Shown: positions 1 to 8,245 of the stretch, in pieces
Layout: each line of letters starts with the position of its first letter
Position numbering within the stretch: position 1 is the stretch's first letter
From: Caldifarciminota bacterium UBA1063
GTDB taxonomy: Bacteria > Hydrothermota > Hydrothermia > UBA1063
Length of the DNA stretch: 64,000 nt
Assembly: GCA_002316275.1 (NCBI GenBank)
Contig: DCDE01000009.1
Span: 1-64,000 of the forward strand
Direction: 5' to 3'
Made by a program: the position numbers and the translations under genes
The notes under the pieces: generated by a model
The model's database searches: none
Seen by the model: the letters and a program-made list of their open reading frames with translations, nothing else
Told to the model about the DNA's origin: nothing

Positions 1-1408
1 TATCTACGAGCTGTTCTGCAACTTTTTCGCCGAGGCCTTCGATGTCCATAGCTCGCCTTTGAGCGAAGTGACGTAGGTGTGCCTTTAATTTTGCAGGGCA
101 TTGCATGCTTACACATCGATAGTATGCCCCCTCTCTTGCAACTTGTGCGCCACAGACGGGGCATTTTTTGGGTGGAAGTATATCTTTTTCACTACCAGTG
201 CGAGCTTCTTTAACCACTTCCACAATGTCCGGGATTACATCTCCTGCCCTCTGAAGGACCACTTTATCACCTATTTTTACGCCGAGTCTTTCTATCTCAT
301 CAAAATTGTGAAGGGTAGCACGTTGGACAGTAACACCGCCAACTTCCACAGGTTCAAGTAAAGCCACTGGAGTTATTGCCCCAGTTCTGCCTACTTGAAA
401 TATTACATCGATAACTTTTGTAGTCTTCTGCCTTGGTTTAAATTTACCTGCGAGGAAATACCTCGGATTCCTTGCGGTTGTGCCAAGTTCCTCCCACAGC
501 GTCAGCTTATTTACTTTTATAACAATACCGTCGAGTTCGTATTCCAAAAGATATCTCTTTTCTTCCATCTCTTTGTAAAAATCTATCACTTCGTCAATAT
601 TCCTTGCTAATTTTCTTGGTTTTGAGGCTTTAATCCCCCATTTTTCTATCGTTTCAAGGCATTCCCATTGGGTTTCGAATTTTATACCCTCAACTACACC
701 TAAGCCCCATGCGATGAAGTCTAGTTTCCTCTTAGCTGTTATATTTGGATCAAGTTGCCTCAGTGAGCCAGCTGCAGCATTTCTTGGGTTTGCAAAGGCG
801 GGCTCGCCCTTACTAGTAAGCTCCTGATTCAGCTCTTCAAAATCTTTCTTCCTCATTATCACCTCACCACGAATCTGAACCCTCGGTGGCACCGTGAATC
901 CGGGGAAGAGCCTCAGAGGAATGGATCTTATAGTTTTTGCATTGAGAGTTACATCTTCGCCTCTTGTCCCATCGCCTCTTGTCCCAGCAGATACGAAGAT
1001 ACCATTCACGTATGTAAGTTCACAAGAAAGCCCATCGAACTTTGGTTCAACGGCATATTCAATGTTGGAATTTGCAGGTAAACCTAACTGTCTTTTTATC
1101 CTTTGGTCAAATTCTCTAATTTCGTCTTCGTTTCTCGCATCTTGAATGGAAAGCATAGGTATTTCATGGACTATAGTACCAAACTCTTCTTGTGGGGGTG
1201 CTCCCACCCGCTGGGTTGGGGAATCCGGAGTTACAAGCTCGGGAAACATAGATTCAAGCTCCTGAAGTTCCCGCATGAGGTTATCGTATTCTTCGTCACT
1301 GATTACTGGCTTATCCAGTACATAGTATCTGTAGTTGTGGAAATTAATCTCCTGACGGAGTTTTTCGATCCTTTTTTGTGCCTCTTCTTTCGATATATCA
1401 CTGCCCAT
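1..1408 (-). CDS. ligA: NAD-dependent DNA ligase LigA (C-terminal part cut by window start)
   Basis: LigA seals nicks in duplex DNA with NAD+ during replication and repair. The minus strand gives an uninterrupted frame of 469 codons from ATG 1408, preceded by AAGGGA. The adenylation motif is EPKFDG with the nucleophile at about K123 (usually KLDG). It is followed by TRGDGTRGEDVT, the conserved RGEV, YELDGIVIKVN, the OB-fold QVGRTGAITPVA, and a Cys-rich zinc finger (CPVCG then CVSMQC). The visible end, RAMDIEGLGEKVAEQLVD, enters the helix-hairpin-helix region, so roughly 200 residues with the rest of HhH and BRCT lie outside the window. The usual AYKFP segment reads AGKFKP, so this is a slightly divergent member. 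It is divergent from rocD. Confidence 0.95.
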   Translation of the reverse strand, partial: MGSDISKEEAQKRIEKLRQEINFHNYRYYVLDKPVISDEEYDNLMRELQELESMFPELVTPDSPTQRVGAPPQEEFGTIVHEIPMLSIQDARNEDEIREFDQRIKRQLGLPANSNIEYAVEPKFDGLSCELTYVNGIFVSAGTRGDGTRGEDVTLNAKTIRSIPLRLFPGFTVPPRVQIRGEVIMRKKDFEELNQELTSKGEPAFANPRNAAAGSLRQLDPNITAKRKLDFIAWGLGVVEGIKFETQWECLETIEKWGIKASKPRKLARNIDEVIDFYKEMEEKRYLLEYELDGIVIKVNKLTLWEELGTTARNPRYFLAGKFKPRQKTTKVIDVIFQVGRTGAITPVALLEPVEVGGVTVQRATLHNFDEIERLGVKIGDKVVLQRAGDVIPDIVEVVKEARTGSEKDILPPKKCPVCGAQVAREGAYYRCVSMQCPAKLKAHLRHFAQRRAMDIEGLGEKVAEQLVD

Positions 1409-1522
1409 CTGTTCATTCCCTTGTATGACATTTAAATAATAAGTTTAAACTACAAATTAATCAAGAGTTCTGGAAAAAACGTGGGATTCCCTTTAGAATT
1501 GATGAAAGAAGGAGGTATTGCG

Positions 1523-2722
1523 GTGAGGAGTGAAGATTATATAAAAGAGGTTGAAAGGTACAGCGCTCATAATTATCATCCTTTGCCTGTGGTCCTGTGC
1601 AAAGGCGAGGGAGTATGGGTATGGGATGTTGAAGGTAATCGGTATCTTGATATGTTAAGTGCATATTCCGCTGTAAATCAAGGGCACCGTCATCCAAAGA
1701 TAATCAAAGCTCTATTAGAACAAGCAGAGCGTATTACTTTAACATCGAGGGCATTCCATAATGATAAGATGGGTCCTTTTTTGAAAAAGTTGTGTGAAAT
1801 AGCAGGCTTTGATAAAGCTTTACCTATGAACACAGGTGCGGAAGCTGTAGAAACTGCAATAAAGACGGCAAGAAAATGGGGATACCTTAAAAAGAAAGTG
1901 GAGGACAATAAGGCGGAGATTATAGCCTGTGAGAATAATTTCCATGGCAGGACGACAACTATAGTTGGATTTTCCACTGAACCCCAATATAAGTTTGGGT
2001 TCGGTCCTTTTACTCCAGGGTTTACTGTGATTCCATACGGTGATGCTGATGCACTTGAAAGGGCCATTAATCCAAATACAGTGGCTTTTCTTGTGGAACC
2101 TATTCAAGGTGAAGGTGGCGTCATAGTTCCTCCCGAGGGTTATTATAGAAAAGTGAGGGAGATTACAAAGAAGCATAATGTACTCCTTATTGCAGATGAG
2201 ATTCAGACAGGTTTTGGACGTACTGGAACTCTCTTTGCTCTGGATAGGGAACAGGTAAAACCGGATATACTAGTCGTTGGGAAAGCACTAGGTGGTGGAG
2301 TATACCCTGTTTCTGCGATTCTTGCTAATGATGATATTATGGATGTGTACAACCCAGGAGACCATGGTTCTACCTTTGGAGGGAATCCCCTTGCATCTTG
2401 TGTCGGTATAGCCTCCCTTGATGTTATTATTGAAGAAAAGTTACCTGAGAGAGCTGAAGAACTTGGCAACTATTTTATGGGAAAACTACGTAGCTTTGGA
2501 AGTCCTTTTGTAAAGGAAGTAAGGGGGAGAGGGTTGCTCATCGGTGTTGAGATTAAGAAAGAGTGTGGTTCGGCAAGGCCCTATTGCGAGAAACTTATGA
2601 AATTGGGAATTCTCGCAAAAGAGACCCATGAGCAGGTTATTAGATTTGCACCTCCGCTCGTTATATCTAAGGAAGAAATTGACTGGGCTCTCGAGAGGAT
2701 TAAAAAGGTACTGACTGAGTAA
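1523..2722 (+). CDS. rocD: Ornithine--oxo-acid aminotransferase
   Basis: This class III PLP aminotransferase (399 aa) interconverts ornithine plus 2-oxoglutarate and glutamate semialdehyde plus glutamate, linking arginine and proline metabolism. The N-terminal YSAHNYHPLPVVL motif is typical of ornithine aminotransferases. TGAEAVETAIKTARKWGY is the PLP phosphate-binding region, IADEIQTGFGRTG carries the PLP-binding Asp, and VVGKALGGG holds the Schiff-base lysine near residue 254. The frame is open upstream to 1481, but GTG 1523 is chosen because AAGGAGGT lies 6-7 nt before it and the family N-terminus begins there. No other arginine or proline gene is adjacent. Acetylornithine aminotransferase is the main alternative but fits the N-terminal signature less well. 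Confidence 0.9.
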   Translation: MRSEDYIKEVERYSAHNYHPLPVVLCKGEGVWVWDVEGNRYLDMLSAYSAVNQGHRHPKIIKALLEQAERITLTSRAFHNDKMGPFLKKLCEIAGFDKALPMNTGAEAVETAIKTARKWGYLKKKVEDNKAEIIACENNFHGRTTTIVGFSTEPQYKFGFGPFTPGFTVIPYGDADALERAINPNTVAFLVEPIQGEGGVIVPPEGYYRKVREITKKHNVLLIADEIQTGFGRTGTLFALDREQVKPDILVVGKALGGGVYPVSAILANDDIMDVYNPGDHGSTFGGNPLASCVGIASLDVIIEEKLPERAEELGNYFMGKLRSFGSPFVKEVRGRGLLIGVEIKKECGSARPYCEKLMKLGILAKETHEQVIRFAPPLVISKEEIDWALERIKKVLTE

Positions 2723-2812
2723 ACTTAATTTTTAAAATAATAGATAAAGCAACAAGAAGTCCGAGTGCGGGTTCTTAATAGCATCTTAATCAAAGGCGTG
2801 TTACCTTTATTC

Positions 2813-3583
2813 TTATGCGCTGTTGCTAATTCTTAAAGCTTTTAACGTATTAGAGTAGATGATATTGGCCATTTCCTCTTGAGTCTTTTTCCTAATTTCT
2901 GAAATTTTCTTTAATACGTATAATACAAAAGCGGGTTCGTTTCTACCCTTTTGCTCTGAAGGTGTTAAGTATGGAGCGTCGGTTTCGATTAGGATTTTGG
3001 ATTCAGGGACTATTTTTGCTGCCTTTACCAAGTTTTGATTTTTGTACGTTATGGATCCTGAGAAAGAGACATAGTAGTTTTCTTTCTCGAGAATGGAAGC
3101 TATTTCTCCAGGTCCTCCACTAAAACAGTGAAGGATGATCGATGGTAAGTCTGATTCATAATCTTTAAGGATATCGTAAATTTCCCGGTATGCATTTCGT
3201 ACGTGTAAAATGACCGGCTTATTGTAAGTTGCTGCAAGCTGAAGAAATTCATGAAGAACTTTGATTTGAACTTCTGGAGGCGAATAGTTTTTTAAAAAGT
3301 CAAGGCCAATTTCTCCTATTGCAACTATGTCAGGATGATTCTTGATGAGGTTATCAAATTCCCTAAGAGTAGTAGGTACTGATCTCTTTGCATCATGAGG
3401 GTGCAGCCCGCAGGCAGCGTAGAAATTATATTTTTTAGCTAGTTCTATTGCCTTTATGGAGGAGGGGAGATCGTAGCCAGGGATAAGAATTTGTGAAACA
3501 CCCACATTTTTTGCACGTTCTATTACTTCATTCAGATCTTTATTAAACTGCGGGTCATTTAGATGGCAATGAGAGTCATACAA
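2813..3583 (-). CDS. tatD: TatD family metal-dependent hydrolase
   Basis: This 256-aa protein has the TatD TIM-barrel signature: the N-terminal metal-binding HCHLND, GEIGLDFLKNYSP, PVILHVRNA, ILHCFSGG and ETDAPYLTP near the C-terminus, with the expected His, Glu and Asp ligands. Family members are Mg-dependent 3'-5' exonucleases or deoxyribonucleases implicated in DNA quality control, and the physiological substrate here is not evident. The start lies 2 nt after the bactofilin stop, so the two are probably cotranscribed. It ends the minus-strand unit that begins at the Trm112-like gene and converges with rocD across about 90 bp that holds no obvious feature. Confidence 0.93.
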   Translation of the reverse strand: MYDSHCHLNDPQFNKDLNEVIERAKNVGVSQILIPGYDLPSSIKAIELAKKYNFYAACGLHPHDAKRSVPTTLREFDNLIKNHPDIVAIGEIGLDFLKNYSPPEVQIKVLHEFLQLAATYNKPVILHVRNAYREIYDILKDYESDLPSIILHCFSGGPGEIASILEKENYYVSFSGSITYKNQNLVKAAKIVPESKILIETDAPYLTPSEQKGRNEPAFVLYVLKKISEIRKKTQEEMANIIYSNTLKALRISNSA

Positions 3584-3585
3584 CC

Positions 3586-3954
3586 TTATGGTTTTTCCTC
3601 CTTCTGGATTCCCTTCTGGGTCATAGCGCAGTTCCCATCAAATACAACACCTTCTTCGATAACAATTGTTTTACAAGTGAGTTCTCCATGGAATTTAGCA
3701 GAAGATTCAAATACTACTTTCTCTTCAATATGCATTTTTCCTTTTACTTGGCCACCAATTATAGCATTCTTTGCCGAGATGTCTCCTTCCATTATCCCAG
3801 TTTTACCAATAATTAAAGTCCCCTGTACTTTGATCGTGCCCTTTAACTTGCCATCGAGCCTCGCGCTTCCAAGGATGGAAATGTTTCCATCCATTTCTGC
3901 CCCCTGTCCAAGGATGGTGTCCATCTTTTCTTCAGAGAACTTATCTTCCCTCAT
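3586..3954 (-). CDS. Bactofilin family polymer-forming protein
   Basis: This 122-aa protein consists almost wholly of the bactofilin (DUF583) beta-helix. Short turns of the G-x-[IL]-x-[GA] type recur every 17-20 residues (DGNISILGSARLDGKL, KGTIKVQGTLIIG, EGDISAKNAIIGG, HGELTCKTIVIEEG). Bactofilins self-assemble into nucleotide-independent filaments on the cytoplasmic membrane face and position cell-wall or polarity machinery. The N-terminal tail is short and polar (about 15 residues) and no membrane segment is seen. ATG 3954 follows AGGAGG by 5 nt, and that site overlaps the stop region of the upstream C25 peptidase gene, so translation of the two is probably linked. Confidence 0.9.
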   Translation of the reverse strand: MREDKFSEEKMDTILGQGAEMDGNISILGSARLDGKLKGTIKVQGTLIIGKTGIMEGDISAKNAIIGGQVKGKMHIEEKVVFESSAKFHGELTCKTIVIEEGVVFDGNCAMTQKGIQKEEKP

Positions 3955-3963
3955 TGAAACCTC

Positions 3964-6900
3964 CTATTTTCCAATAACGAACCCTTTGATAACTTCTTGG
4001 GTTACCTCATTACTGTTTTTGAAAGTTAATTTTACTAAATATAAGCCGTTTGATACGGCTTCTCCGTACATATCGCGCAAATTCCAGTGCAGTTCGTTAA
4101 AGCCCTGAGGTAACATTACTTCAGGGATCTGGTAAATTTTCCTTCCTGAAATAGTGTATATTTCTATCTTTACGTTGGCTGCTTGATTTAGGCGAAAAGT
4201 AAAGTAGACCCTGTCATATCCGGATACAGGATTTGGGTAGATGAGAATATTGCTGAAAAGGTTTGCAGTAGTTTTGAGATCTAATGAAAAGCTTAACTGA
4301 CTGAAATTGTTAAGATTATCGTATGCAATTAGTTTGAAGTCTTTCTTCCCTAACTGAGTTGAAGCATAAGGGTAGTTAACTTCACCAGTTGTGTACGAAT
4401 TTGAGTAAAACTCGAAATAAGGGGTAAGGTCTAAAAAGTTATTGTCCACGAGAAGCATTATTCCCTTTTCTTCAGCAAATACATCGAAGAGATTAATTCC
4501 AGAGCTGTCGCTCAAAACCGCTTTAATATTGAAAGAAAGGGGGGCTTCTTTCAGTTTACTTACGTCCTCTCCATTTATGTATGCCTGAATTTTTGGGCCC
4601 TCTTTGTCTTCCGTAGAAATGTTGCCGAGTGCTGTTAACATATTAGAGGCGTATACCGTACTTATTTTATTGTCTTTTTTCTTGAGAACGGAGAAGCAAA
4701 ATCCTCTCCCCGTGTCAGCTGTTCCTGGCATGAAAAAAACCACCGAATCGATGCTTGATGTGAATCGGAACGGAGCCTTGTAAAGCACTCTATTTTCTCC
4801 CAGGTATTCAACGGTAACTGAGGGGTTTGACGGATTCGTGTACCGGCGTATGTAAGGCTTATGGAAGAATGTTACATAGTGTTCTCCAGTGTAATCAATA
4901 TTATTGAGTGATATCGAATTTAATCTGGCTATCCAAATGGTGTCTTCTGGTATAATATCTGTTAAGGTATCGGGATTTGGAAGGTACACGATGGTGGCAG
5001 GATCACCAAAGAGGTGGTAATAAGTTAGATAGATCGATGATAATTTTGCACGGCTCACAACCTGGCCTAAAGGGTGAAGTTGTCTATCGGCGAGTTCCTG
5101 GTGTATGTCTCTTCCAAAAAAGTAATTTATAGAGACAAATTGTCCGATGGTAGATGCTATGGTGCCAATGCTCTGCCTGTATATACTCATATATTCACCG
5201 ATGCCCATAGGCGGATTTTCTCTGGTGAAGGCACCAACTTTGCAGGAAAGGAACATACTAATGGGGTTTTTATATCTAGCATCGAGTAGGGGTAGGTCTT
5301 GAAGCATAAACAATTGCTCGTGGGTGAGTTGAACTGGATTTCCATGGCCAAAGAATGTGGTAATAAAATTACCGTTGTTGAATTTTCTTATATAGTCAGA
5401 TTTTGCGTCACGCCCCCTTTTAGTCAAATCTACTGAATTTCCGCTGACGCCATATGATGTCTCATATACAAGCGCCACTTCACAAAAGGGTGGTGTTAAC
5501 ACTGTGTCCACTCGAATGTAGTTGGCGAAGGGTATATGAAACCCAATTTCAGTGGGGCGACCAGCTTCTCCGTATTCGTCATCGGCAATGAATAAGCTCC
5601 TACTCCTCCAGTTACTAAAAACTACGTTCTCTTCATATTTGTAAAGTTTGTCAAGGTATATATTGAGCTCTTCTTTAGTTCTGAAAGGGATTCTCCCTAC
5701 GAGTAGATCTCCGTATCCATCACCATTAAAGTCCACATAAAAGTCGTCTTTCGCACCTTTTTCTTCTTCTATGTTTGTAGACAGAAAGGGCTCGTAGGCT
5801 GGTACAAGGTTACCACCGGTTCCATTTATATTTTTGTAATCGTAACAGGCGTCTCCAAAAAGGCCTATATATATCAAATTTCCTGATGATTTCTCGTGCT
5901 GATACTTAAGGAAGTTTCTTAGAGCCACGGGATCATAGGTTCCGAATCCAAAATCCTGCATAATATCTTCAACGGTGCATATTGCAACTTTACCCGTACT
6001 CTTAACCCACTTGCCACCTTCAAATTTCAGCAGATTTTTTTCTCTGTAATTTTTGAATTTCAGTAGTGAAGAGACGAAAGCCTTTGGGGTGATAGCAATG
6101 TAGTTAATATCGGGCCCAAGTTCATAAAGTTTCCCAGCATTTGGAATCAACTCAATCTTTGTAGGTCTTTTTGTGGTTGTAACAAAGTAGAAACATTTTC
6201 CGGGATAGAGGGTGTCGGAAACGTAAAAGCCATGTTCAGTATTTTGAAGCTCCAGGATTGAGGGTTTGAAAGGATCGGTGATGTCTAATACAGCCTTTAC
6301 ATTACTATGTACCTGGAACAGAGCATCTAAAGTTTCCGGTTCTCCAAAAAATGCCATCTCATCTTCAAAGGTGTTGGTATTTCGCTTGAAGAATATGGAG
6401 AAGTAGTCTAAATAAATCTTATCCCTTGAATAGATATTTTGAGAACTGAGGATTATTTTTAAAGTGTTGGAAGATTGAAGTGAACTTAGGTCTTTAAAGA
6501 TTGTTCTAAGGGAAAGACCGTTCGACACATCTGAAATTGTATCTCTACCATTTACAACGGCTTTAAATTGCCGAAAGGTGTTTTCACCTCCTGCATATCT
6601 AATTCTTATGAATCCCTGTCCATCCGCAGGCGATGGCAAGGTGAAGTTGAGATCTATGGAAGCGGCCGAACGCGATGAATCCCTTATAACCTCTTCACCT
6701 ACCCATAGAAGGCCTTTCCAAGCGATGTTTCTGATGTCTTTTTCGTAATGATAGGTTGAAAAGAGGCTATTTACAGTGTTTGTAAAGTTCAAGTTTTTCT
6801 TCTCCATAAGGTCTCCAGGGGCACCAAAAGTGACCCAGACTGAAACAGTATCGGTATAAGGATTTCGGAATATAGTAGCCTTTGAAATGATTTCCGAAGG

Positions 6901-7833
6901 GGAAGATTCCGTACCCTGCAGCATGGTTCTGAAGCTCTGAGGCCCTGGGCAGAAGAAAGAGATTTCATCTTCACCGTTAAAAATACCATCTTGATTTTTA
7001 TCTACAATGTTGAAAGGTATTTTTTTAAAGAAAACAGCGGAGTCTGAAGGAGGAACAGAAGGAAGGGTGTCGACATTTCTAATGTATAAAGCTGTCTGCC
7101 CGATGGAGAATGGGTAAGGTAAACCTGCATTTTGTAAATCGCTGAAAGTAATAGTGTAGTATCCTTCCTGCGTTATTTTTATCTGGAACCAGATGGCTCC
7201 ATTGTCGAAAGGATTTGATGGGGCAATTTTGGACTCACGTGCAAGAATGCCCTCGTAGTTTAGAAAAGTCTTTTCGAGAATTGCATCGTACCAGCCTTTA
7301 ATGAGCTGCGATCTTTCCTTAGTTTCAAGAATATCTATCTCTATTTCTGCTTCTCTAACGTAAGAGAGTCTTCTTGCTTGAGGATCATAAATGTATGGAG
7401 TAAAGAAGATGTGGGCAGTAGGGATGCCGTTTATAATTTCTGTTTCTCCGGTGTAAATTAGTTGTTCTTTAGGTGTTTTGTCACCAACATAAACTAAATA
7501 GTTCATAGTTAGACCGTCATTCGTGAAAGTAGGTACCGTTGGGAGTAGAACTTCACTGTAAGTGAAACTTGTGAGAGGATTTATTTTACAACGGTATGTT
7601 GCTTTTTCGTTTAAAGCGATTTTAATGTCAAAGTAAGGTACTAATGGTGCATTTTCTGAATTTTCCATAATCATATCTCCAAGCAGAAAGAGAACGCTAC
7701 GGCCTTTATCATCGTAAGCTGTGGTGGCAAAATTTTCAGGACCTTCAAACTTCACAATAATGCGATTCATTGATGCTTCCTTTAGTGAAGCAAAACTTGA
7801 AAGGATGTTAATTAGAATCAGGACTTTTGTCAA
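3964..7833 (-). CDS. Gingipain-like C25 cysteine peptidase (PorU-like) with FlgD-like C-terminal sorting domain
   Basis: This is a large secreted peptidase of about 1289 aa. A short signal peptide (TKVLILINILSSFA) precedes a prodomain-like beta-rich region. The C25 catalytic core in the second half has a catalytic His in FFGHGN near residue 830 and Cys in SCKVGAF near residue 865. The last ~90 residues begin YPNPV and contain TISGRKIYQI, GFNELHWNLRD and NGLYLVKLTF, which matches the FlgD Ig-like tail used as a type IX secretion signal. Domain order and length resemble the Bacteroidota sortase PorU. An upstream TTG at 7854 keeps the frame open, but TTG 7833 is preferred because GAGGAGG sits 8 nt before it and the signal peptide then starts correctly. 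It overlaps the Trm112-like gene by 26 bp. Confidence 0.85.
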   Translation of the reverse strand: MTKVLILINILSSFASLKEASMNRIIVKFEGPENFATTAYDDKGRSVLFLLGDMIMENSENAPLVPYFDIKIALNEKATYRCKINPLTSFTYSEVLLPTVPTFTNDGLTMNYLVYVGDKTPKEQLIYTGETEIINGIPTAHIFFTPYIYDPQARRLSYVREAEIEIDILETKERSQLIKGWYDAILEKTFLNYEGILARESKIAPSNPFDNGAIWFQIKITQEGYYTITFSDLQNAGLPYPFSIGQTALYIRNVDTLPSVPPSDSAVFFKKIPFNIVDKNQDGIFNGEDEISFFCPGPQSFRTMLQGTESSPSEIISKATIFRNPYTDTVSVWVTFGAPGDLMEKKNLNFTNTVNSLFSTYHYEKDIRNIAWKGLLWVGEEVIRDSSRSAASIDLNFTLPSPADGQGFIRIRYAGGENTFRQFKAVVNGRDTISDVSNGLSLRTIFKDLSSLQSSNTLKIILSSQNIYSRDKIYLDYFSIFFKRNTNTFEDEMAFFGEPETLDALFQVHSNVKAVLDITDPFKPSILELQNTEHGFYVSDTLYPGKCFYFVTTTKRPTKIELIPNAGKLYELGPDINYIAITPKAFVSSLLKFKNYREKNLLKFEGGKWVKSTGKVAICTVEDIMQDFGFGTYDPVALRNFLKYQHEKSSGNLIYIGLFGDACYDYKNINGTGGNLVPAYEPFLSTNIEEEKGAKDDFYVDFNGDGYGDLLVGRIPFRTKEELNIYLDKLYKYEENVVFSNWRSRSLFIADDEYGEAGRPTEIGFHIPFANYIRVDTVLTPPFCEVALVYETSYGVSGNSVDLTKRGRDAKSDYIRKFNNGNFITTFFGHGNPVQLTHEQLFMLQDLPLLDARYKNPISMFLSCKVGAFTRENPPMGIGEYMSIYRQSIGTIASTIGQFVSINYFFGRDIHQELADRQLHPLGQVVSRAKLSSIYLTYYHLFGDPATIVYLPNPDTLTDIIPEDTIWIARLNSISLNNIDYTGEHYVTFFHKPYIRRYTNPSNPSVTVEYLGENRVLYKAPFRFTSSIDSVVFFMPGTADTGRGFCFSVLKKKDNKISTVYASNMLTALGNISTEDKEGPKIQAYINGEDVSKLKEAPLSFNIKAVLSDSSGINLFDVFAEEKGIMLLVDNNFLDLTPYFEFYSNSYTTGEVNYPYASTQLGKKDFKLIAYDNLNNFSQLSFSLDLKTTANLFSNILIYPNPVSGYDRVYFTFRLNQAANVKIEIYTISGRKIYQIPEVMLPQGFNELHWNLRDMYGEAVSNGLYLVKLTFKNSNEVTQEVIKGFVIGK

Positions 7834-7996
7834 GAGGTTCAGCCTCCTCAACAACTAAGATGGGAATACCTTCTTTTATTGGGTAGCGTGCTTTGCAACC
7901 TTTACAGATAAGAGAATCAGTAACTGGGTCAAATTCCAGATCACCTTTGCATTTTGGACAACAAATAAATTTTAACAGTTTTTCTGGAATAGGCAT
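7808..7996 (-). CDS. Trm112-like small zinc-binding protein
   Basis: This 62-aa protein matches the Trm112p-like (UPF0434) family. It starts PIPEKLLKFICCPKC and has a zinc-ribbon-like pair of motifs (CPKC then CKGC), followed by YPIKEGIPILVVEEAE, the conserved family end. Homologues act as small partners or stabilisers of methyltransferases; in bacteria the role is mostly unassigned. It is the first gene of the unit with the C25 peptidase, bactofilin and tatD. There is no Shine-Dalgarno sequence. A TATAAT box ends 6 nt before the ATG, so the transcript may be leaderless. Confidence 0.85.
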   Translation of the reverse strand: MPIPEKLLKFICCPKCKGDLEFDPVTDSLICKGCKARYPIKEGIPILVVEEAEPLDKSPDSN

Positions 7997-8002
7997 GATT
8001 CT

Positions 8003-8008
8003 ATTATA
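8003..8008 (-). promoter_or_regulatory. Candidate -10 box of a leaderless promoter before the Trm112-like gene
   Basis: Read on the minus strand this is TATAAT, ending 6 nt before ATG 7996. No good -35 hexamer is found at 16-18 bp spacing, so the call rests on the -10 box and the lack of any ribosome-binding site. Confidence 0.4.
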
Positions 8009-8245
8009 AAGAATTTTTTGTGAAATTCTTTTAAAATCCTAAAAGTCCCAAAGGGCTTCGATGGGAAAATATTGTTTGTGAGTTACATTATAAGATTAGA
8101 CCTAAATTTTTTGGTTATTACTCCTCAAGAGCAATTTTCTAATCAAAGCGTAAAAGAAAGAGTTCAAGTGTGAATTTTGAATTTATAAAACTTGTATGAA
8201 TAACCCTCCTAAGAGATATAAGGGTACTCTTTCTTTTTTATCTAT

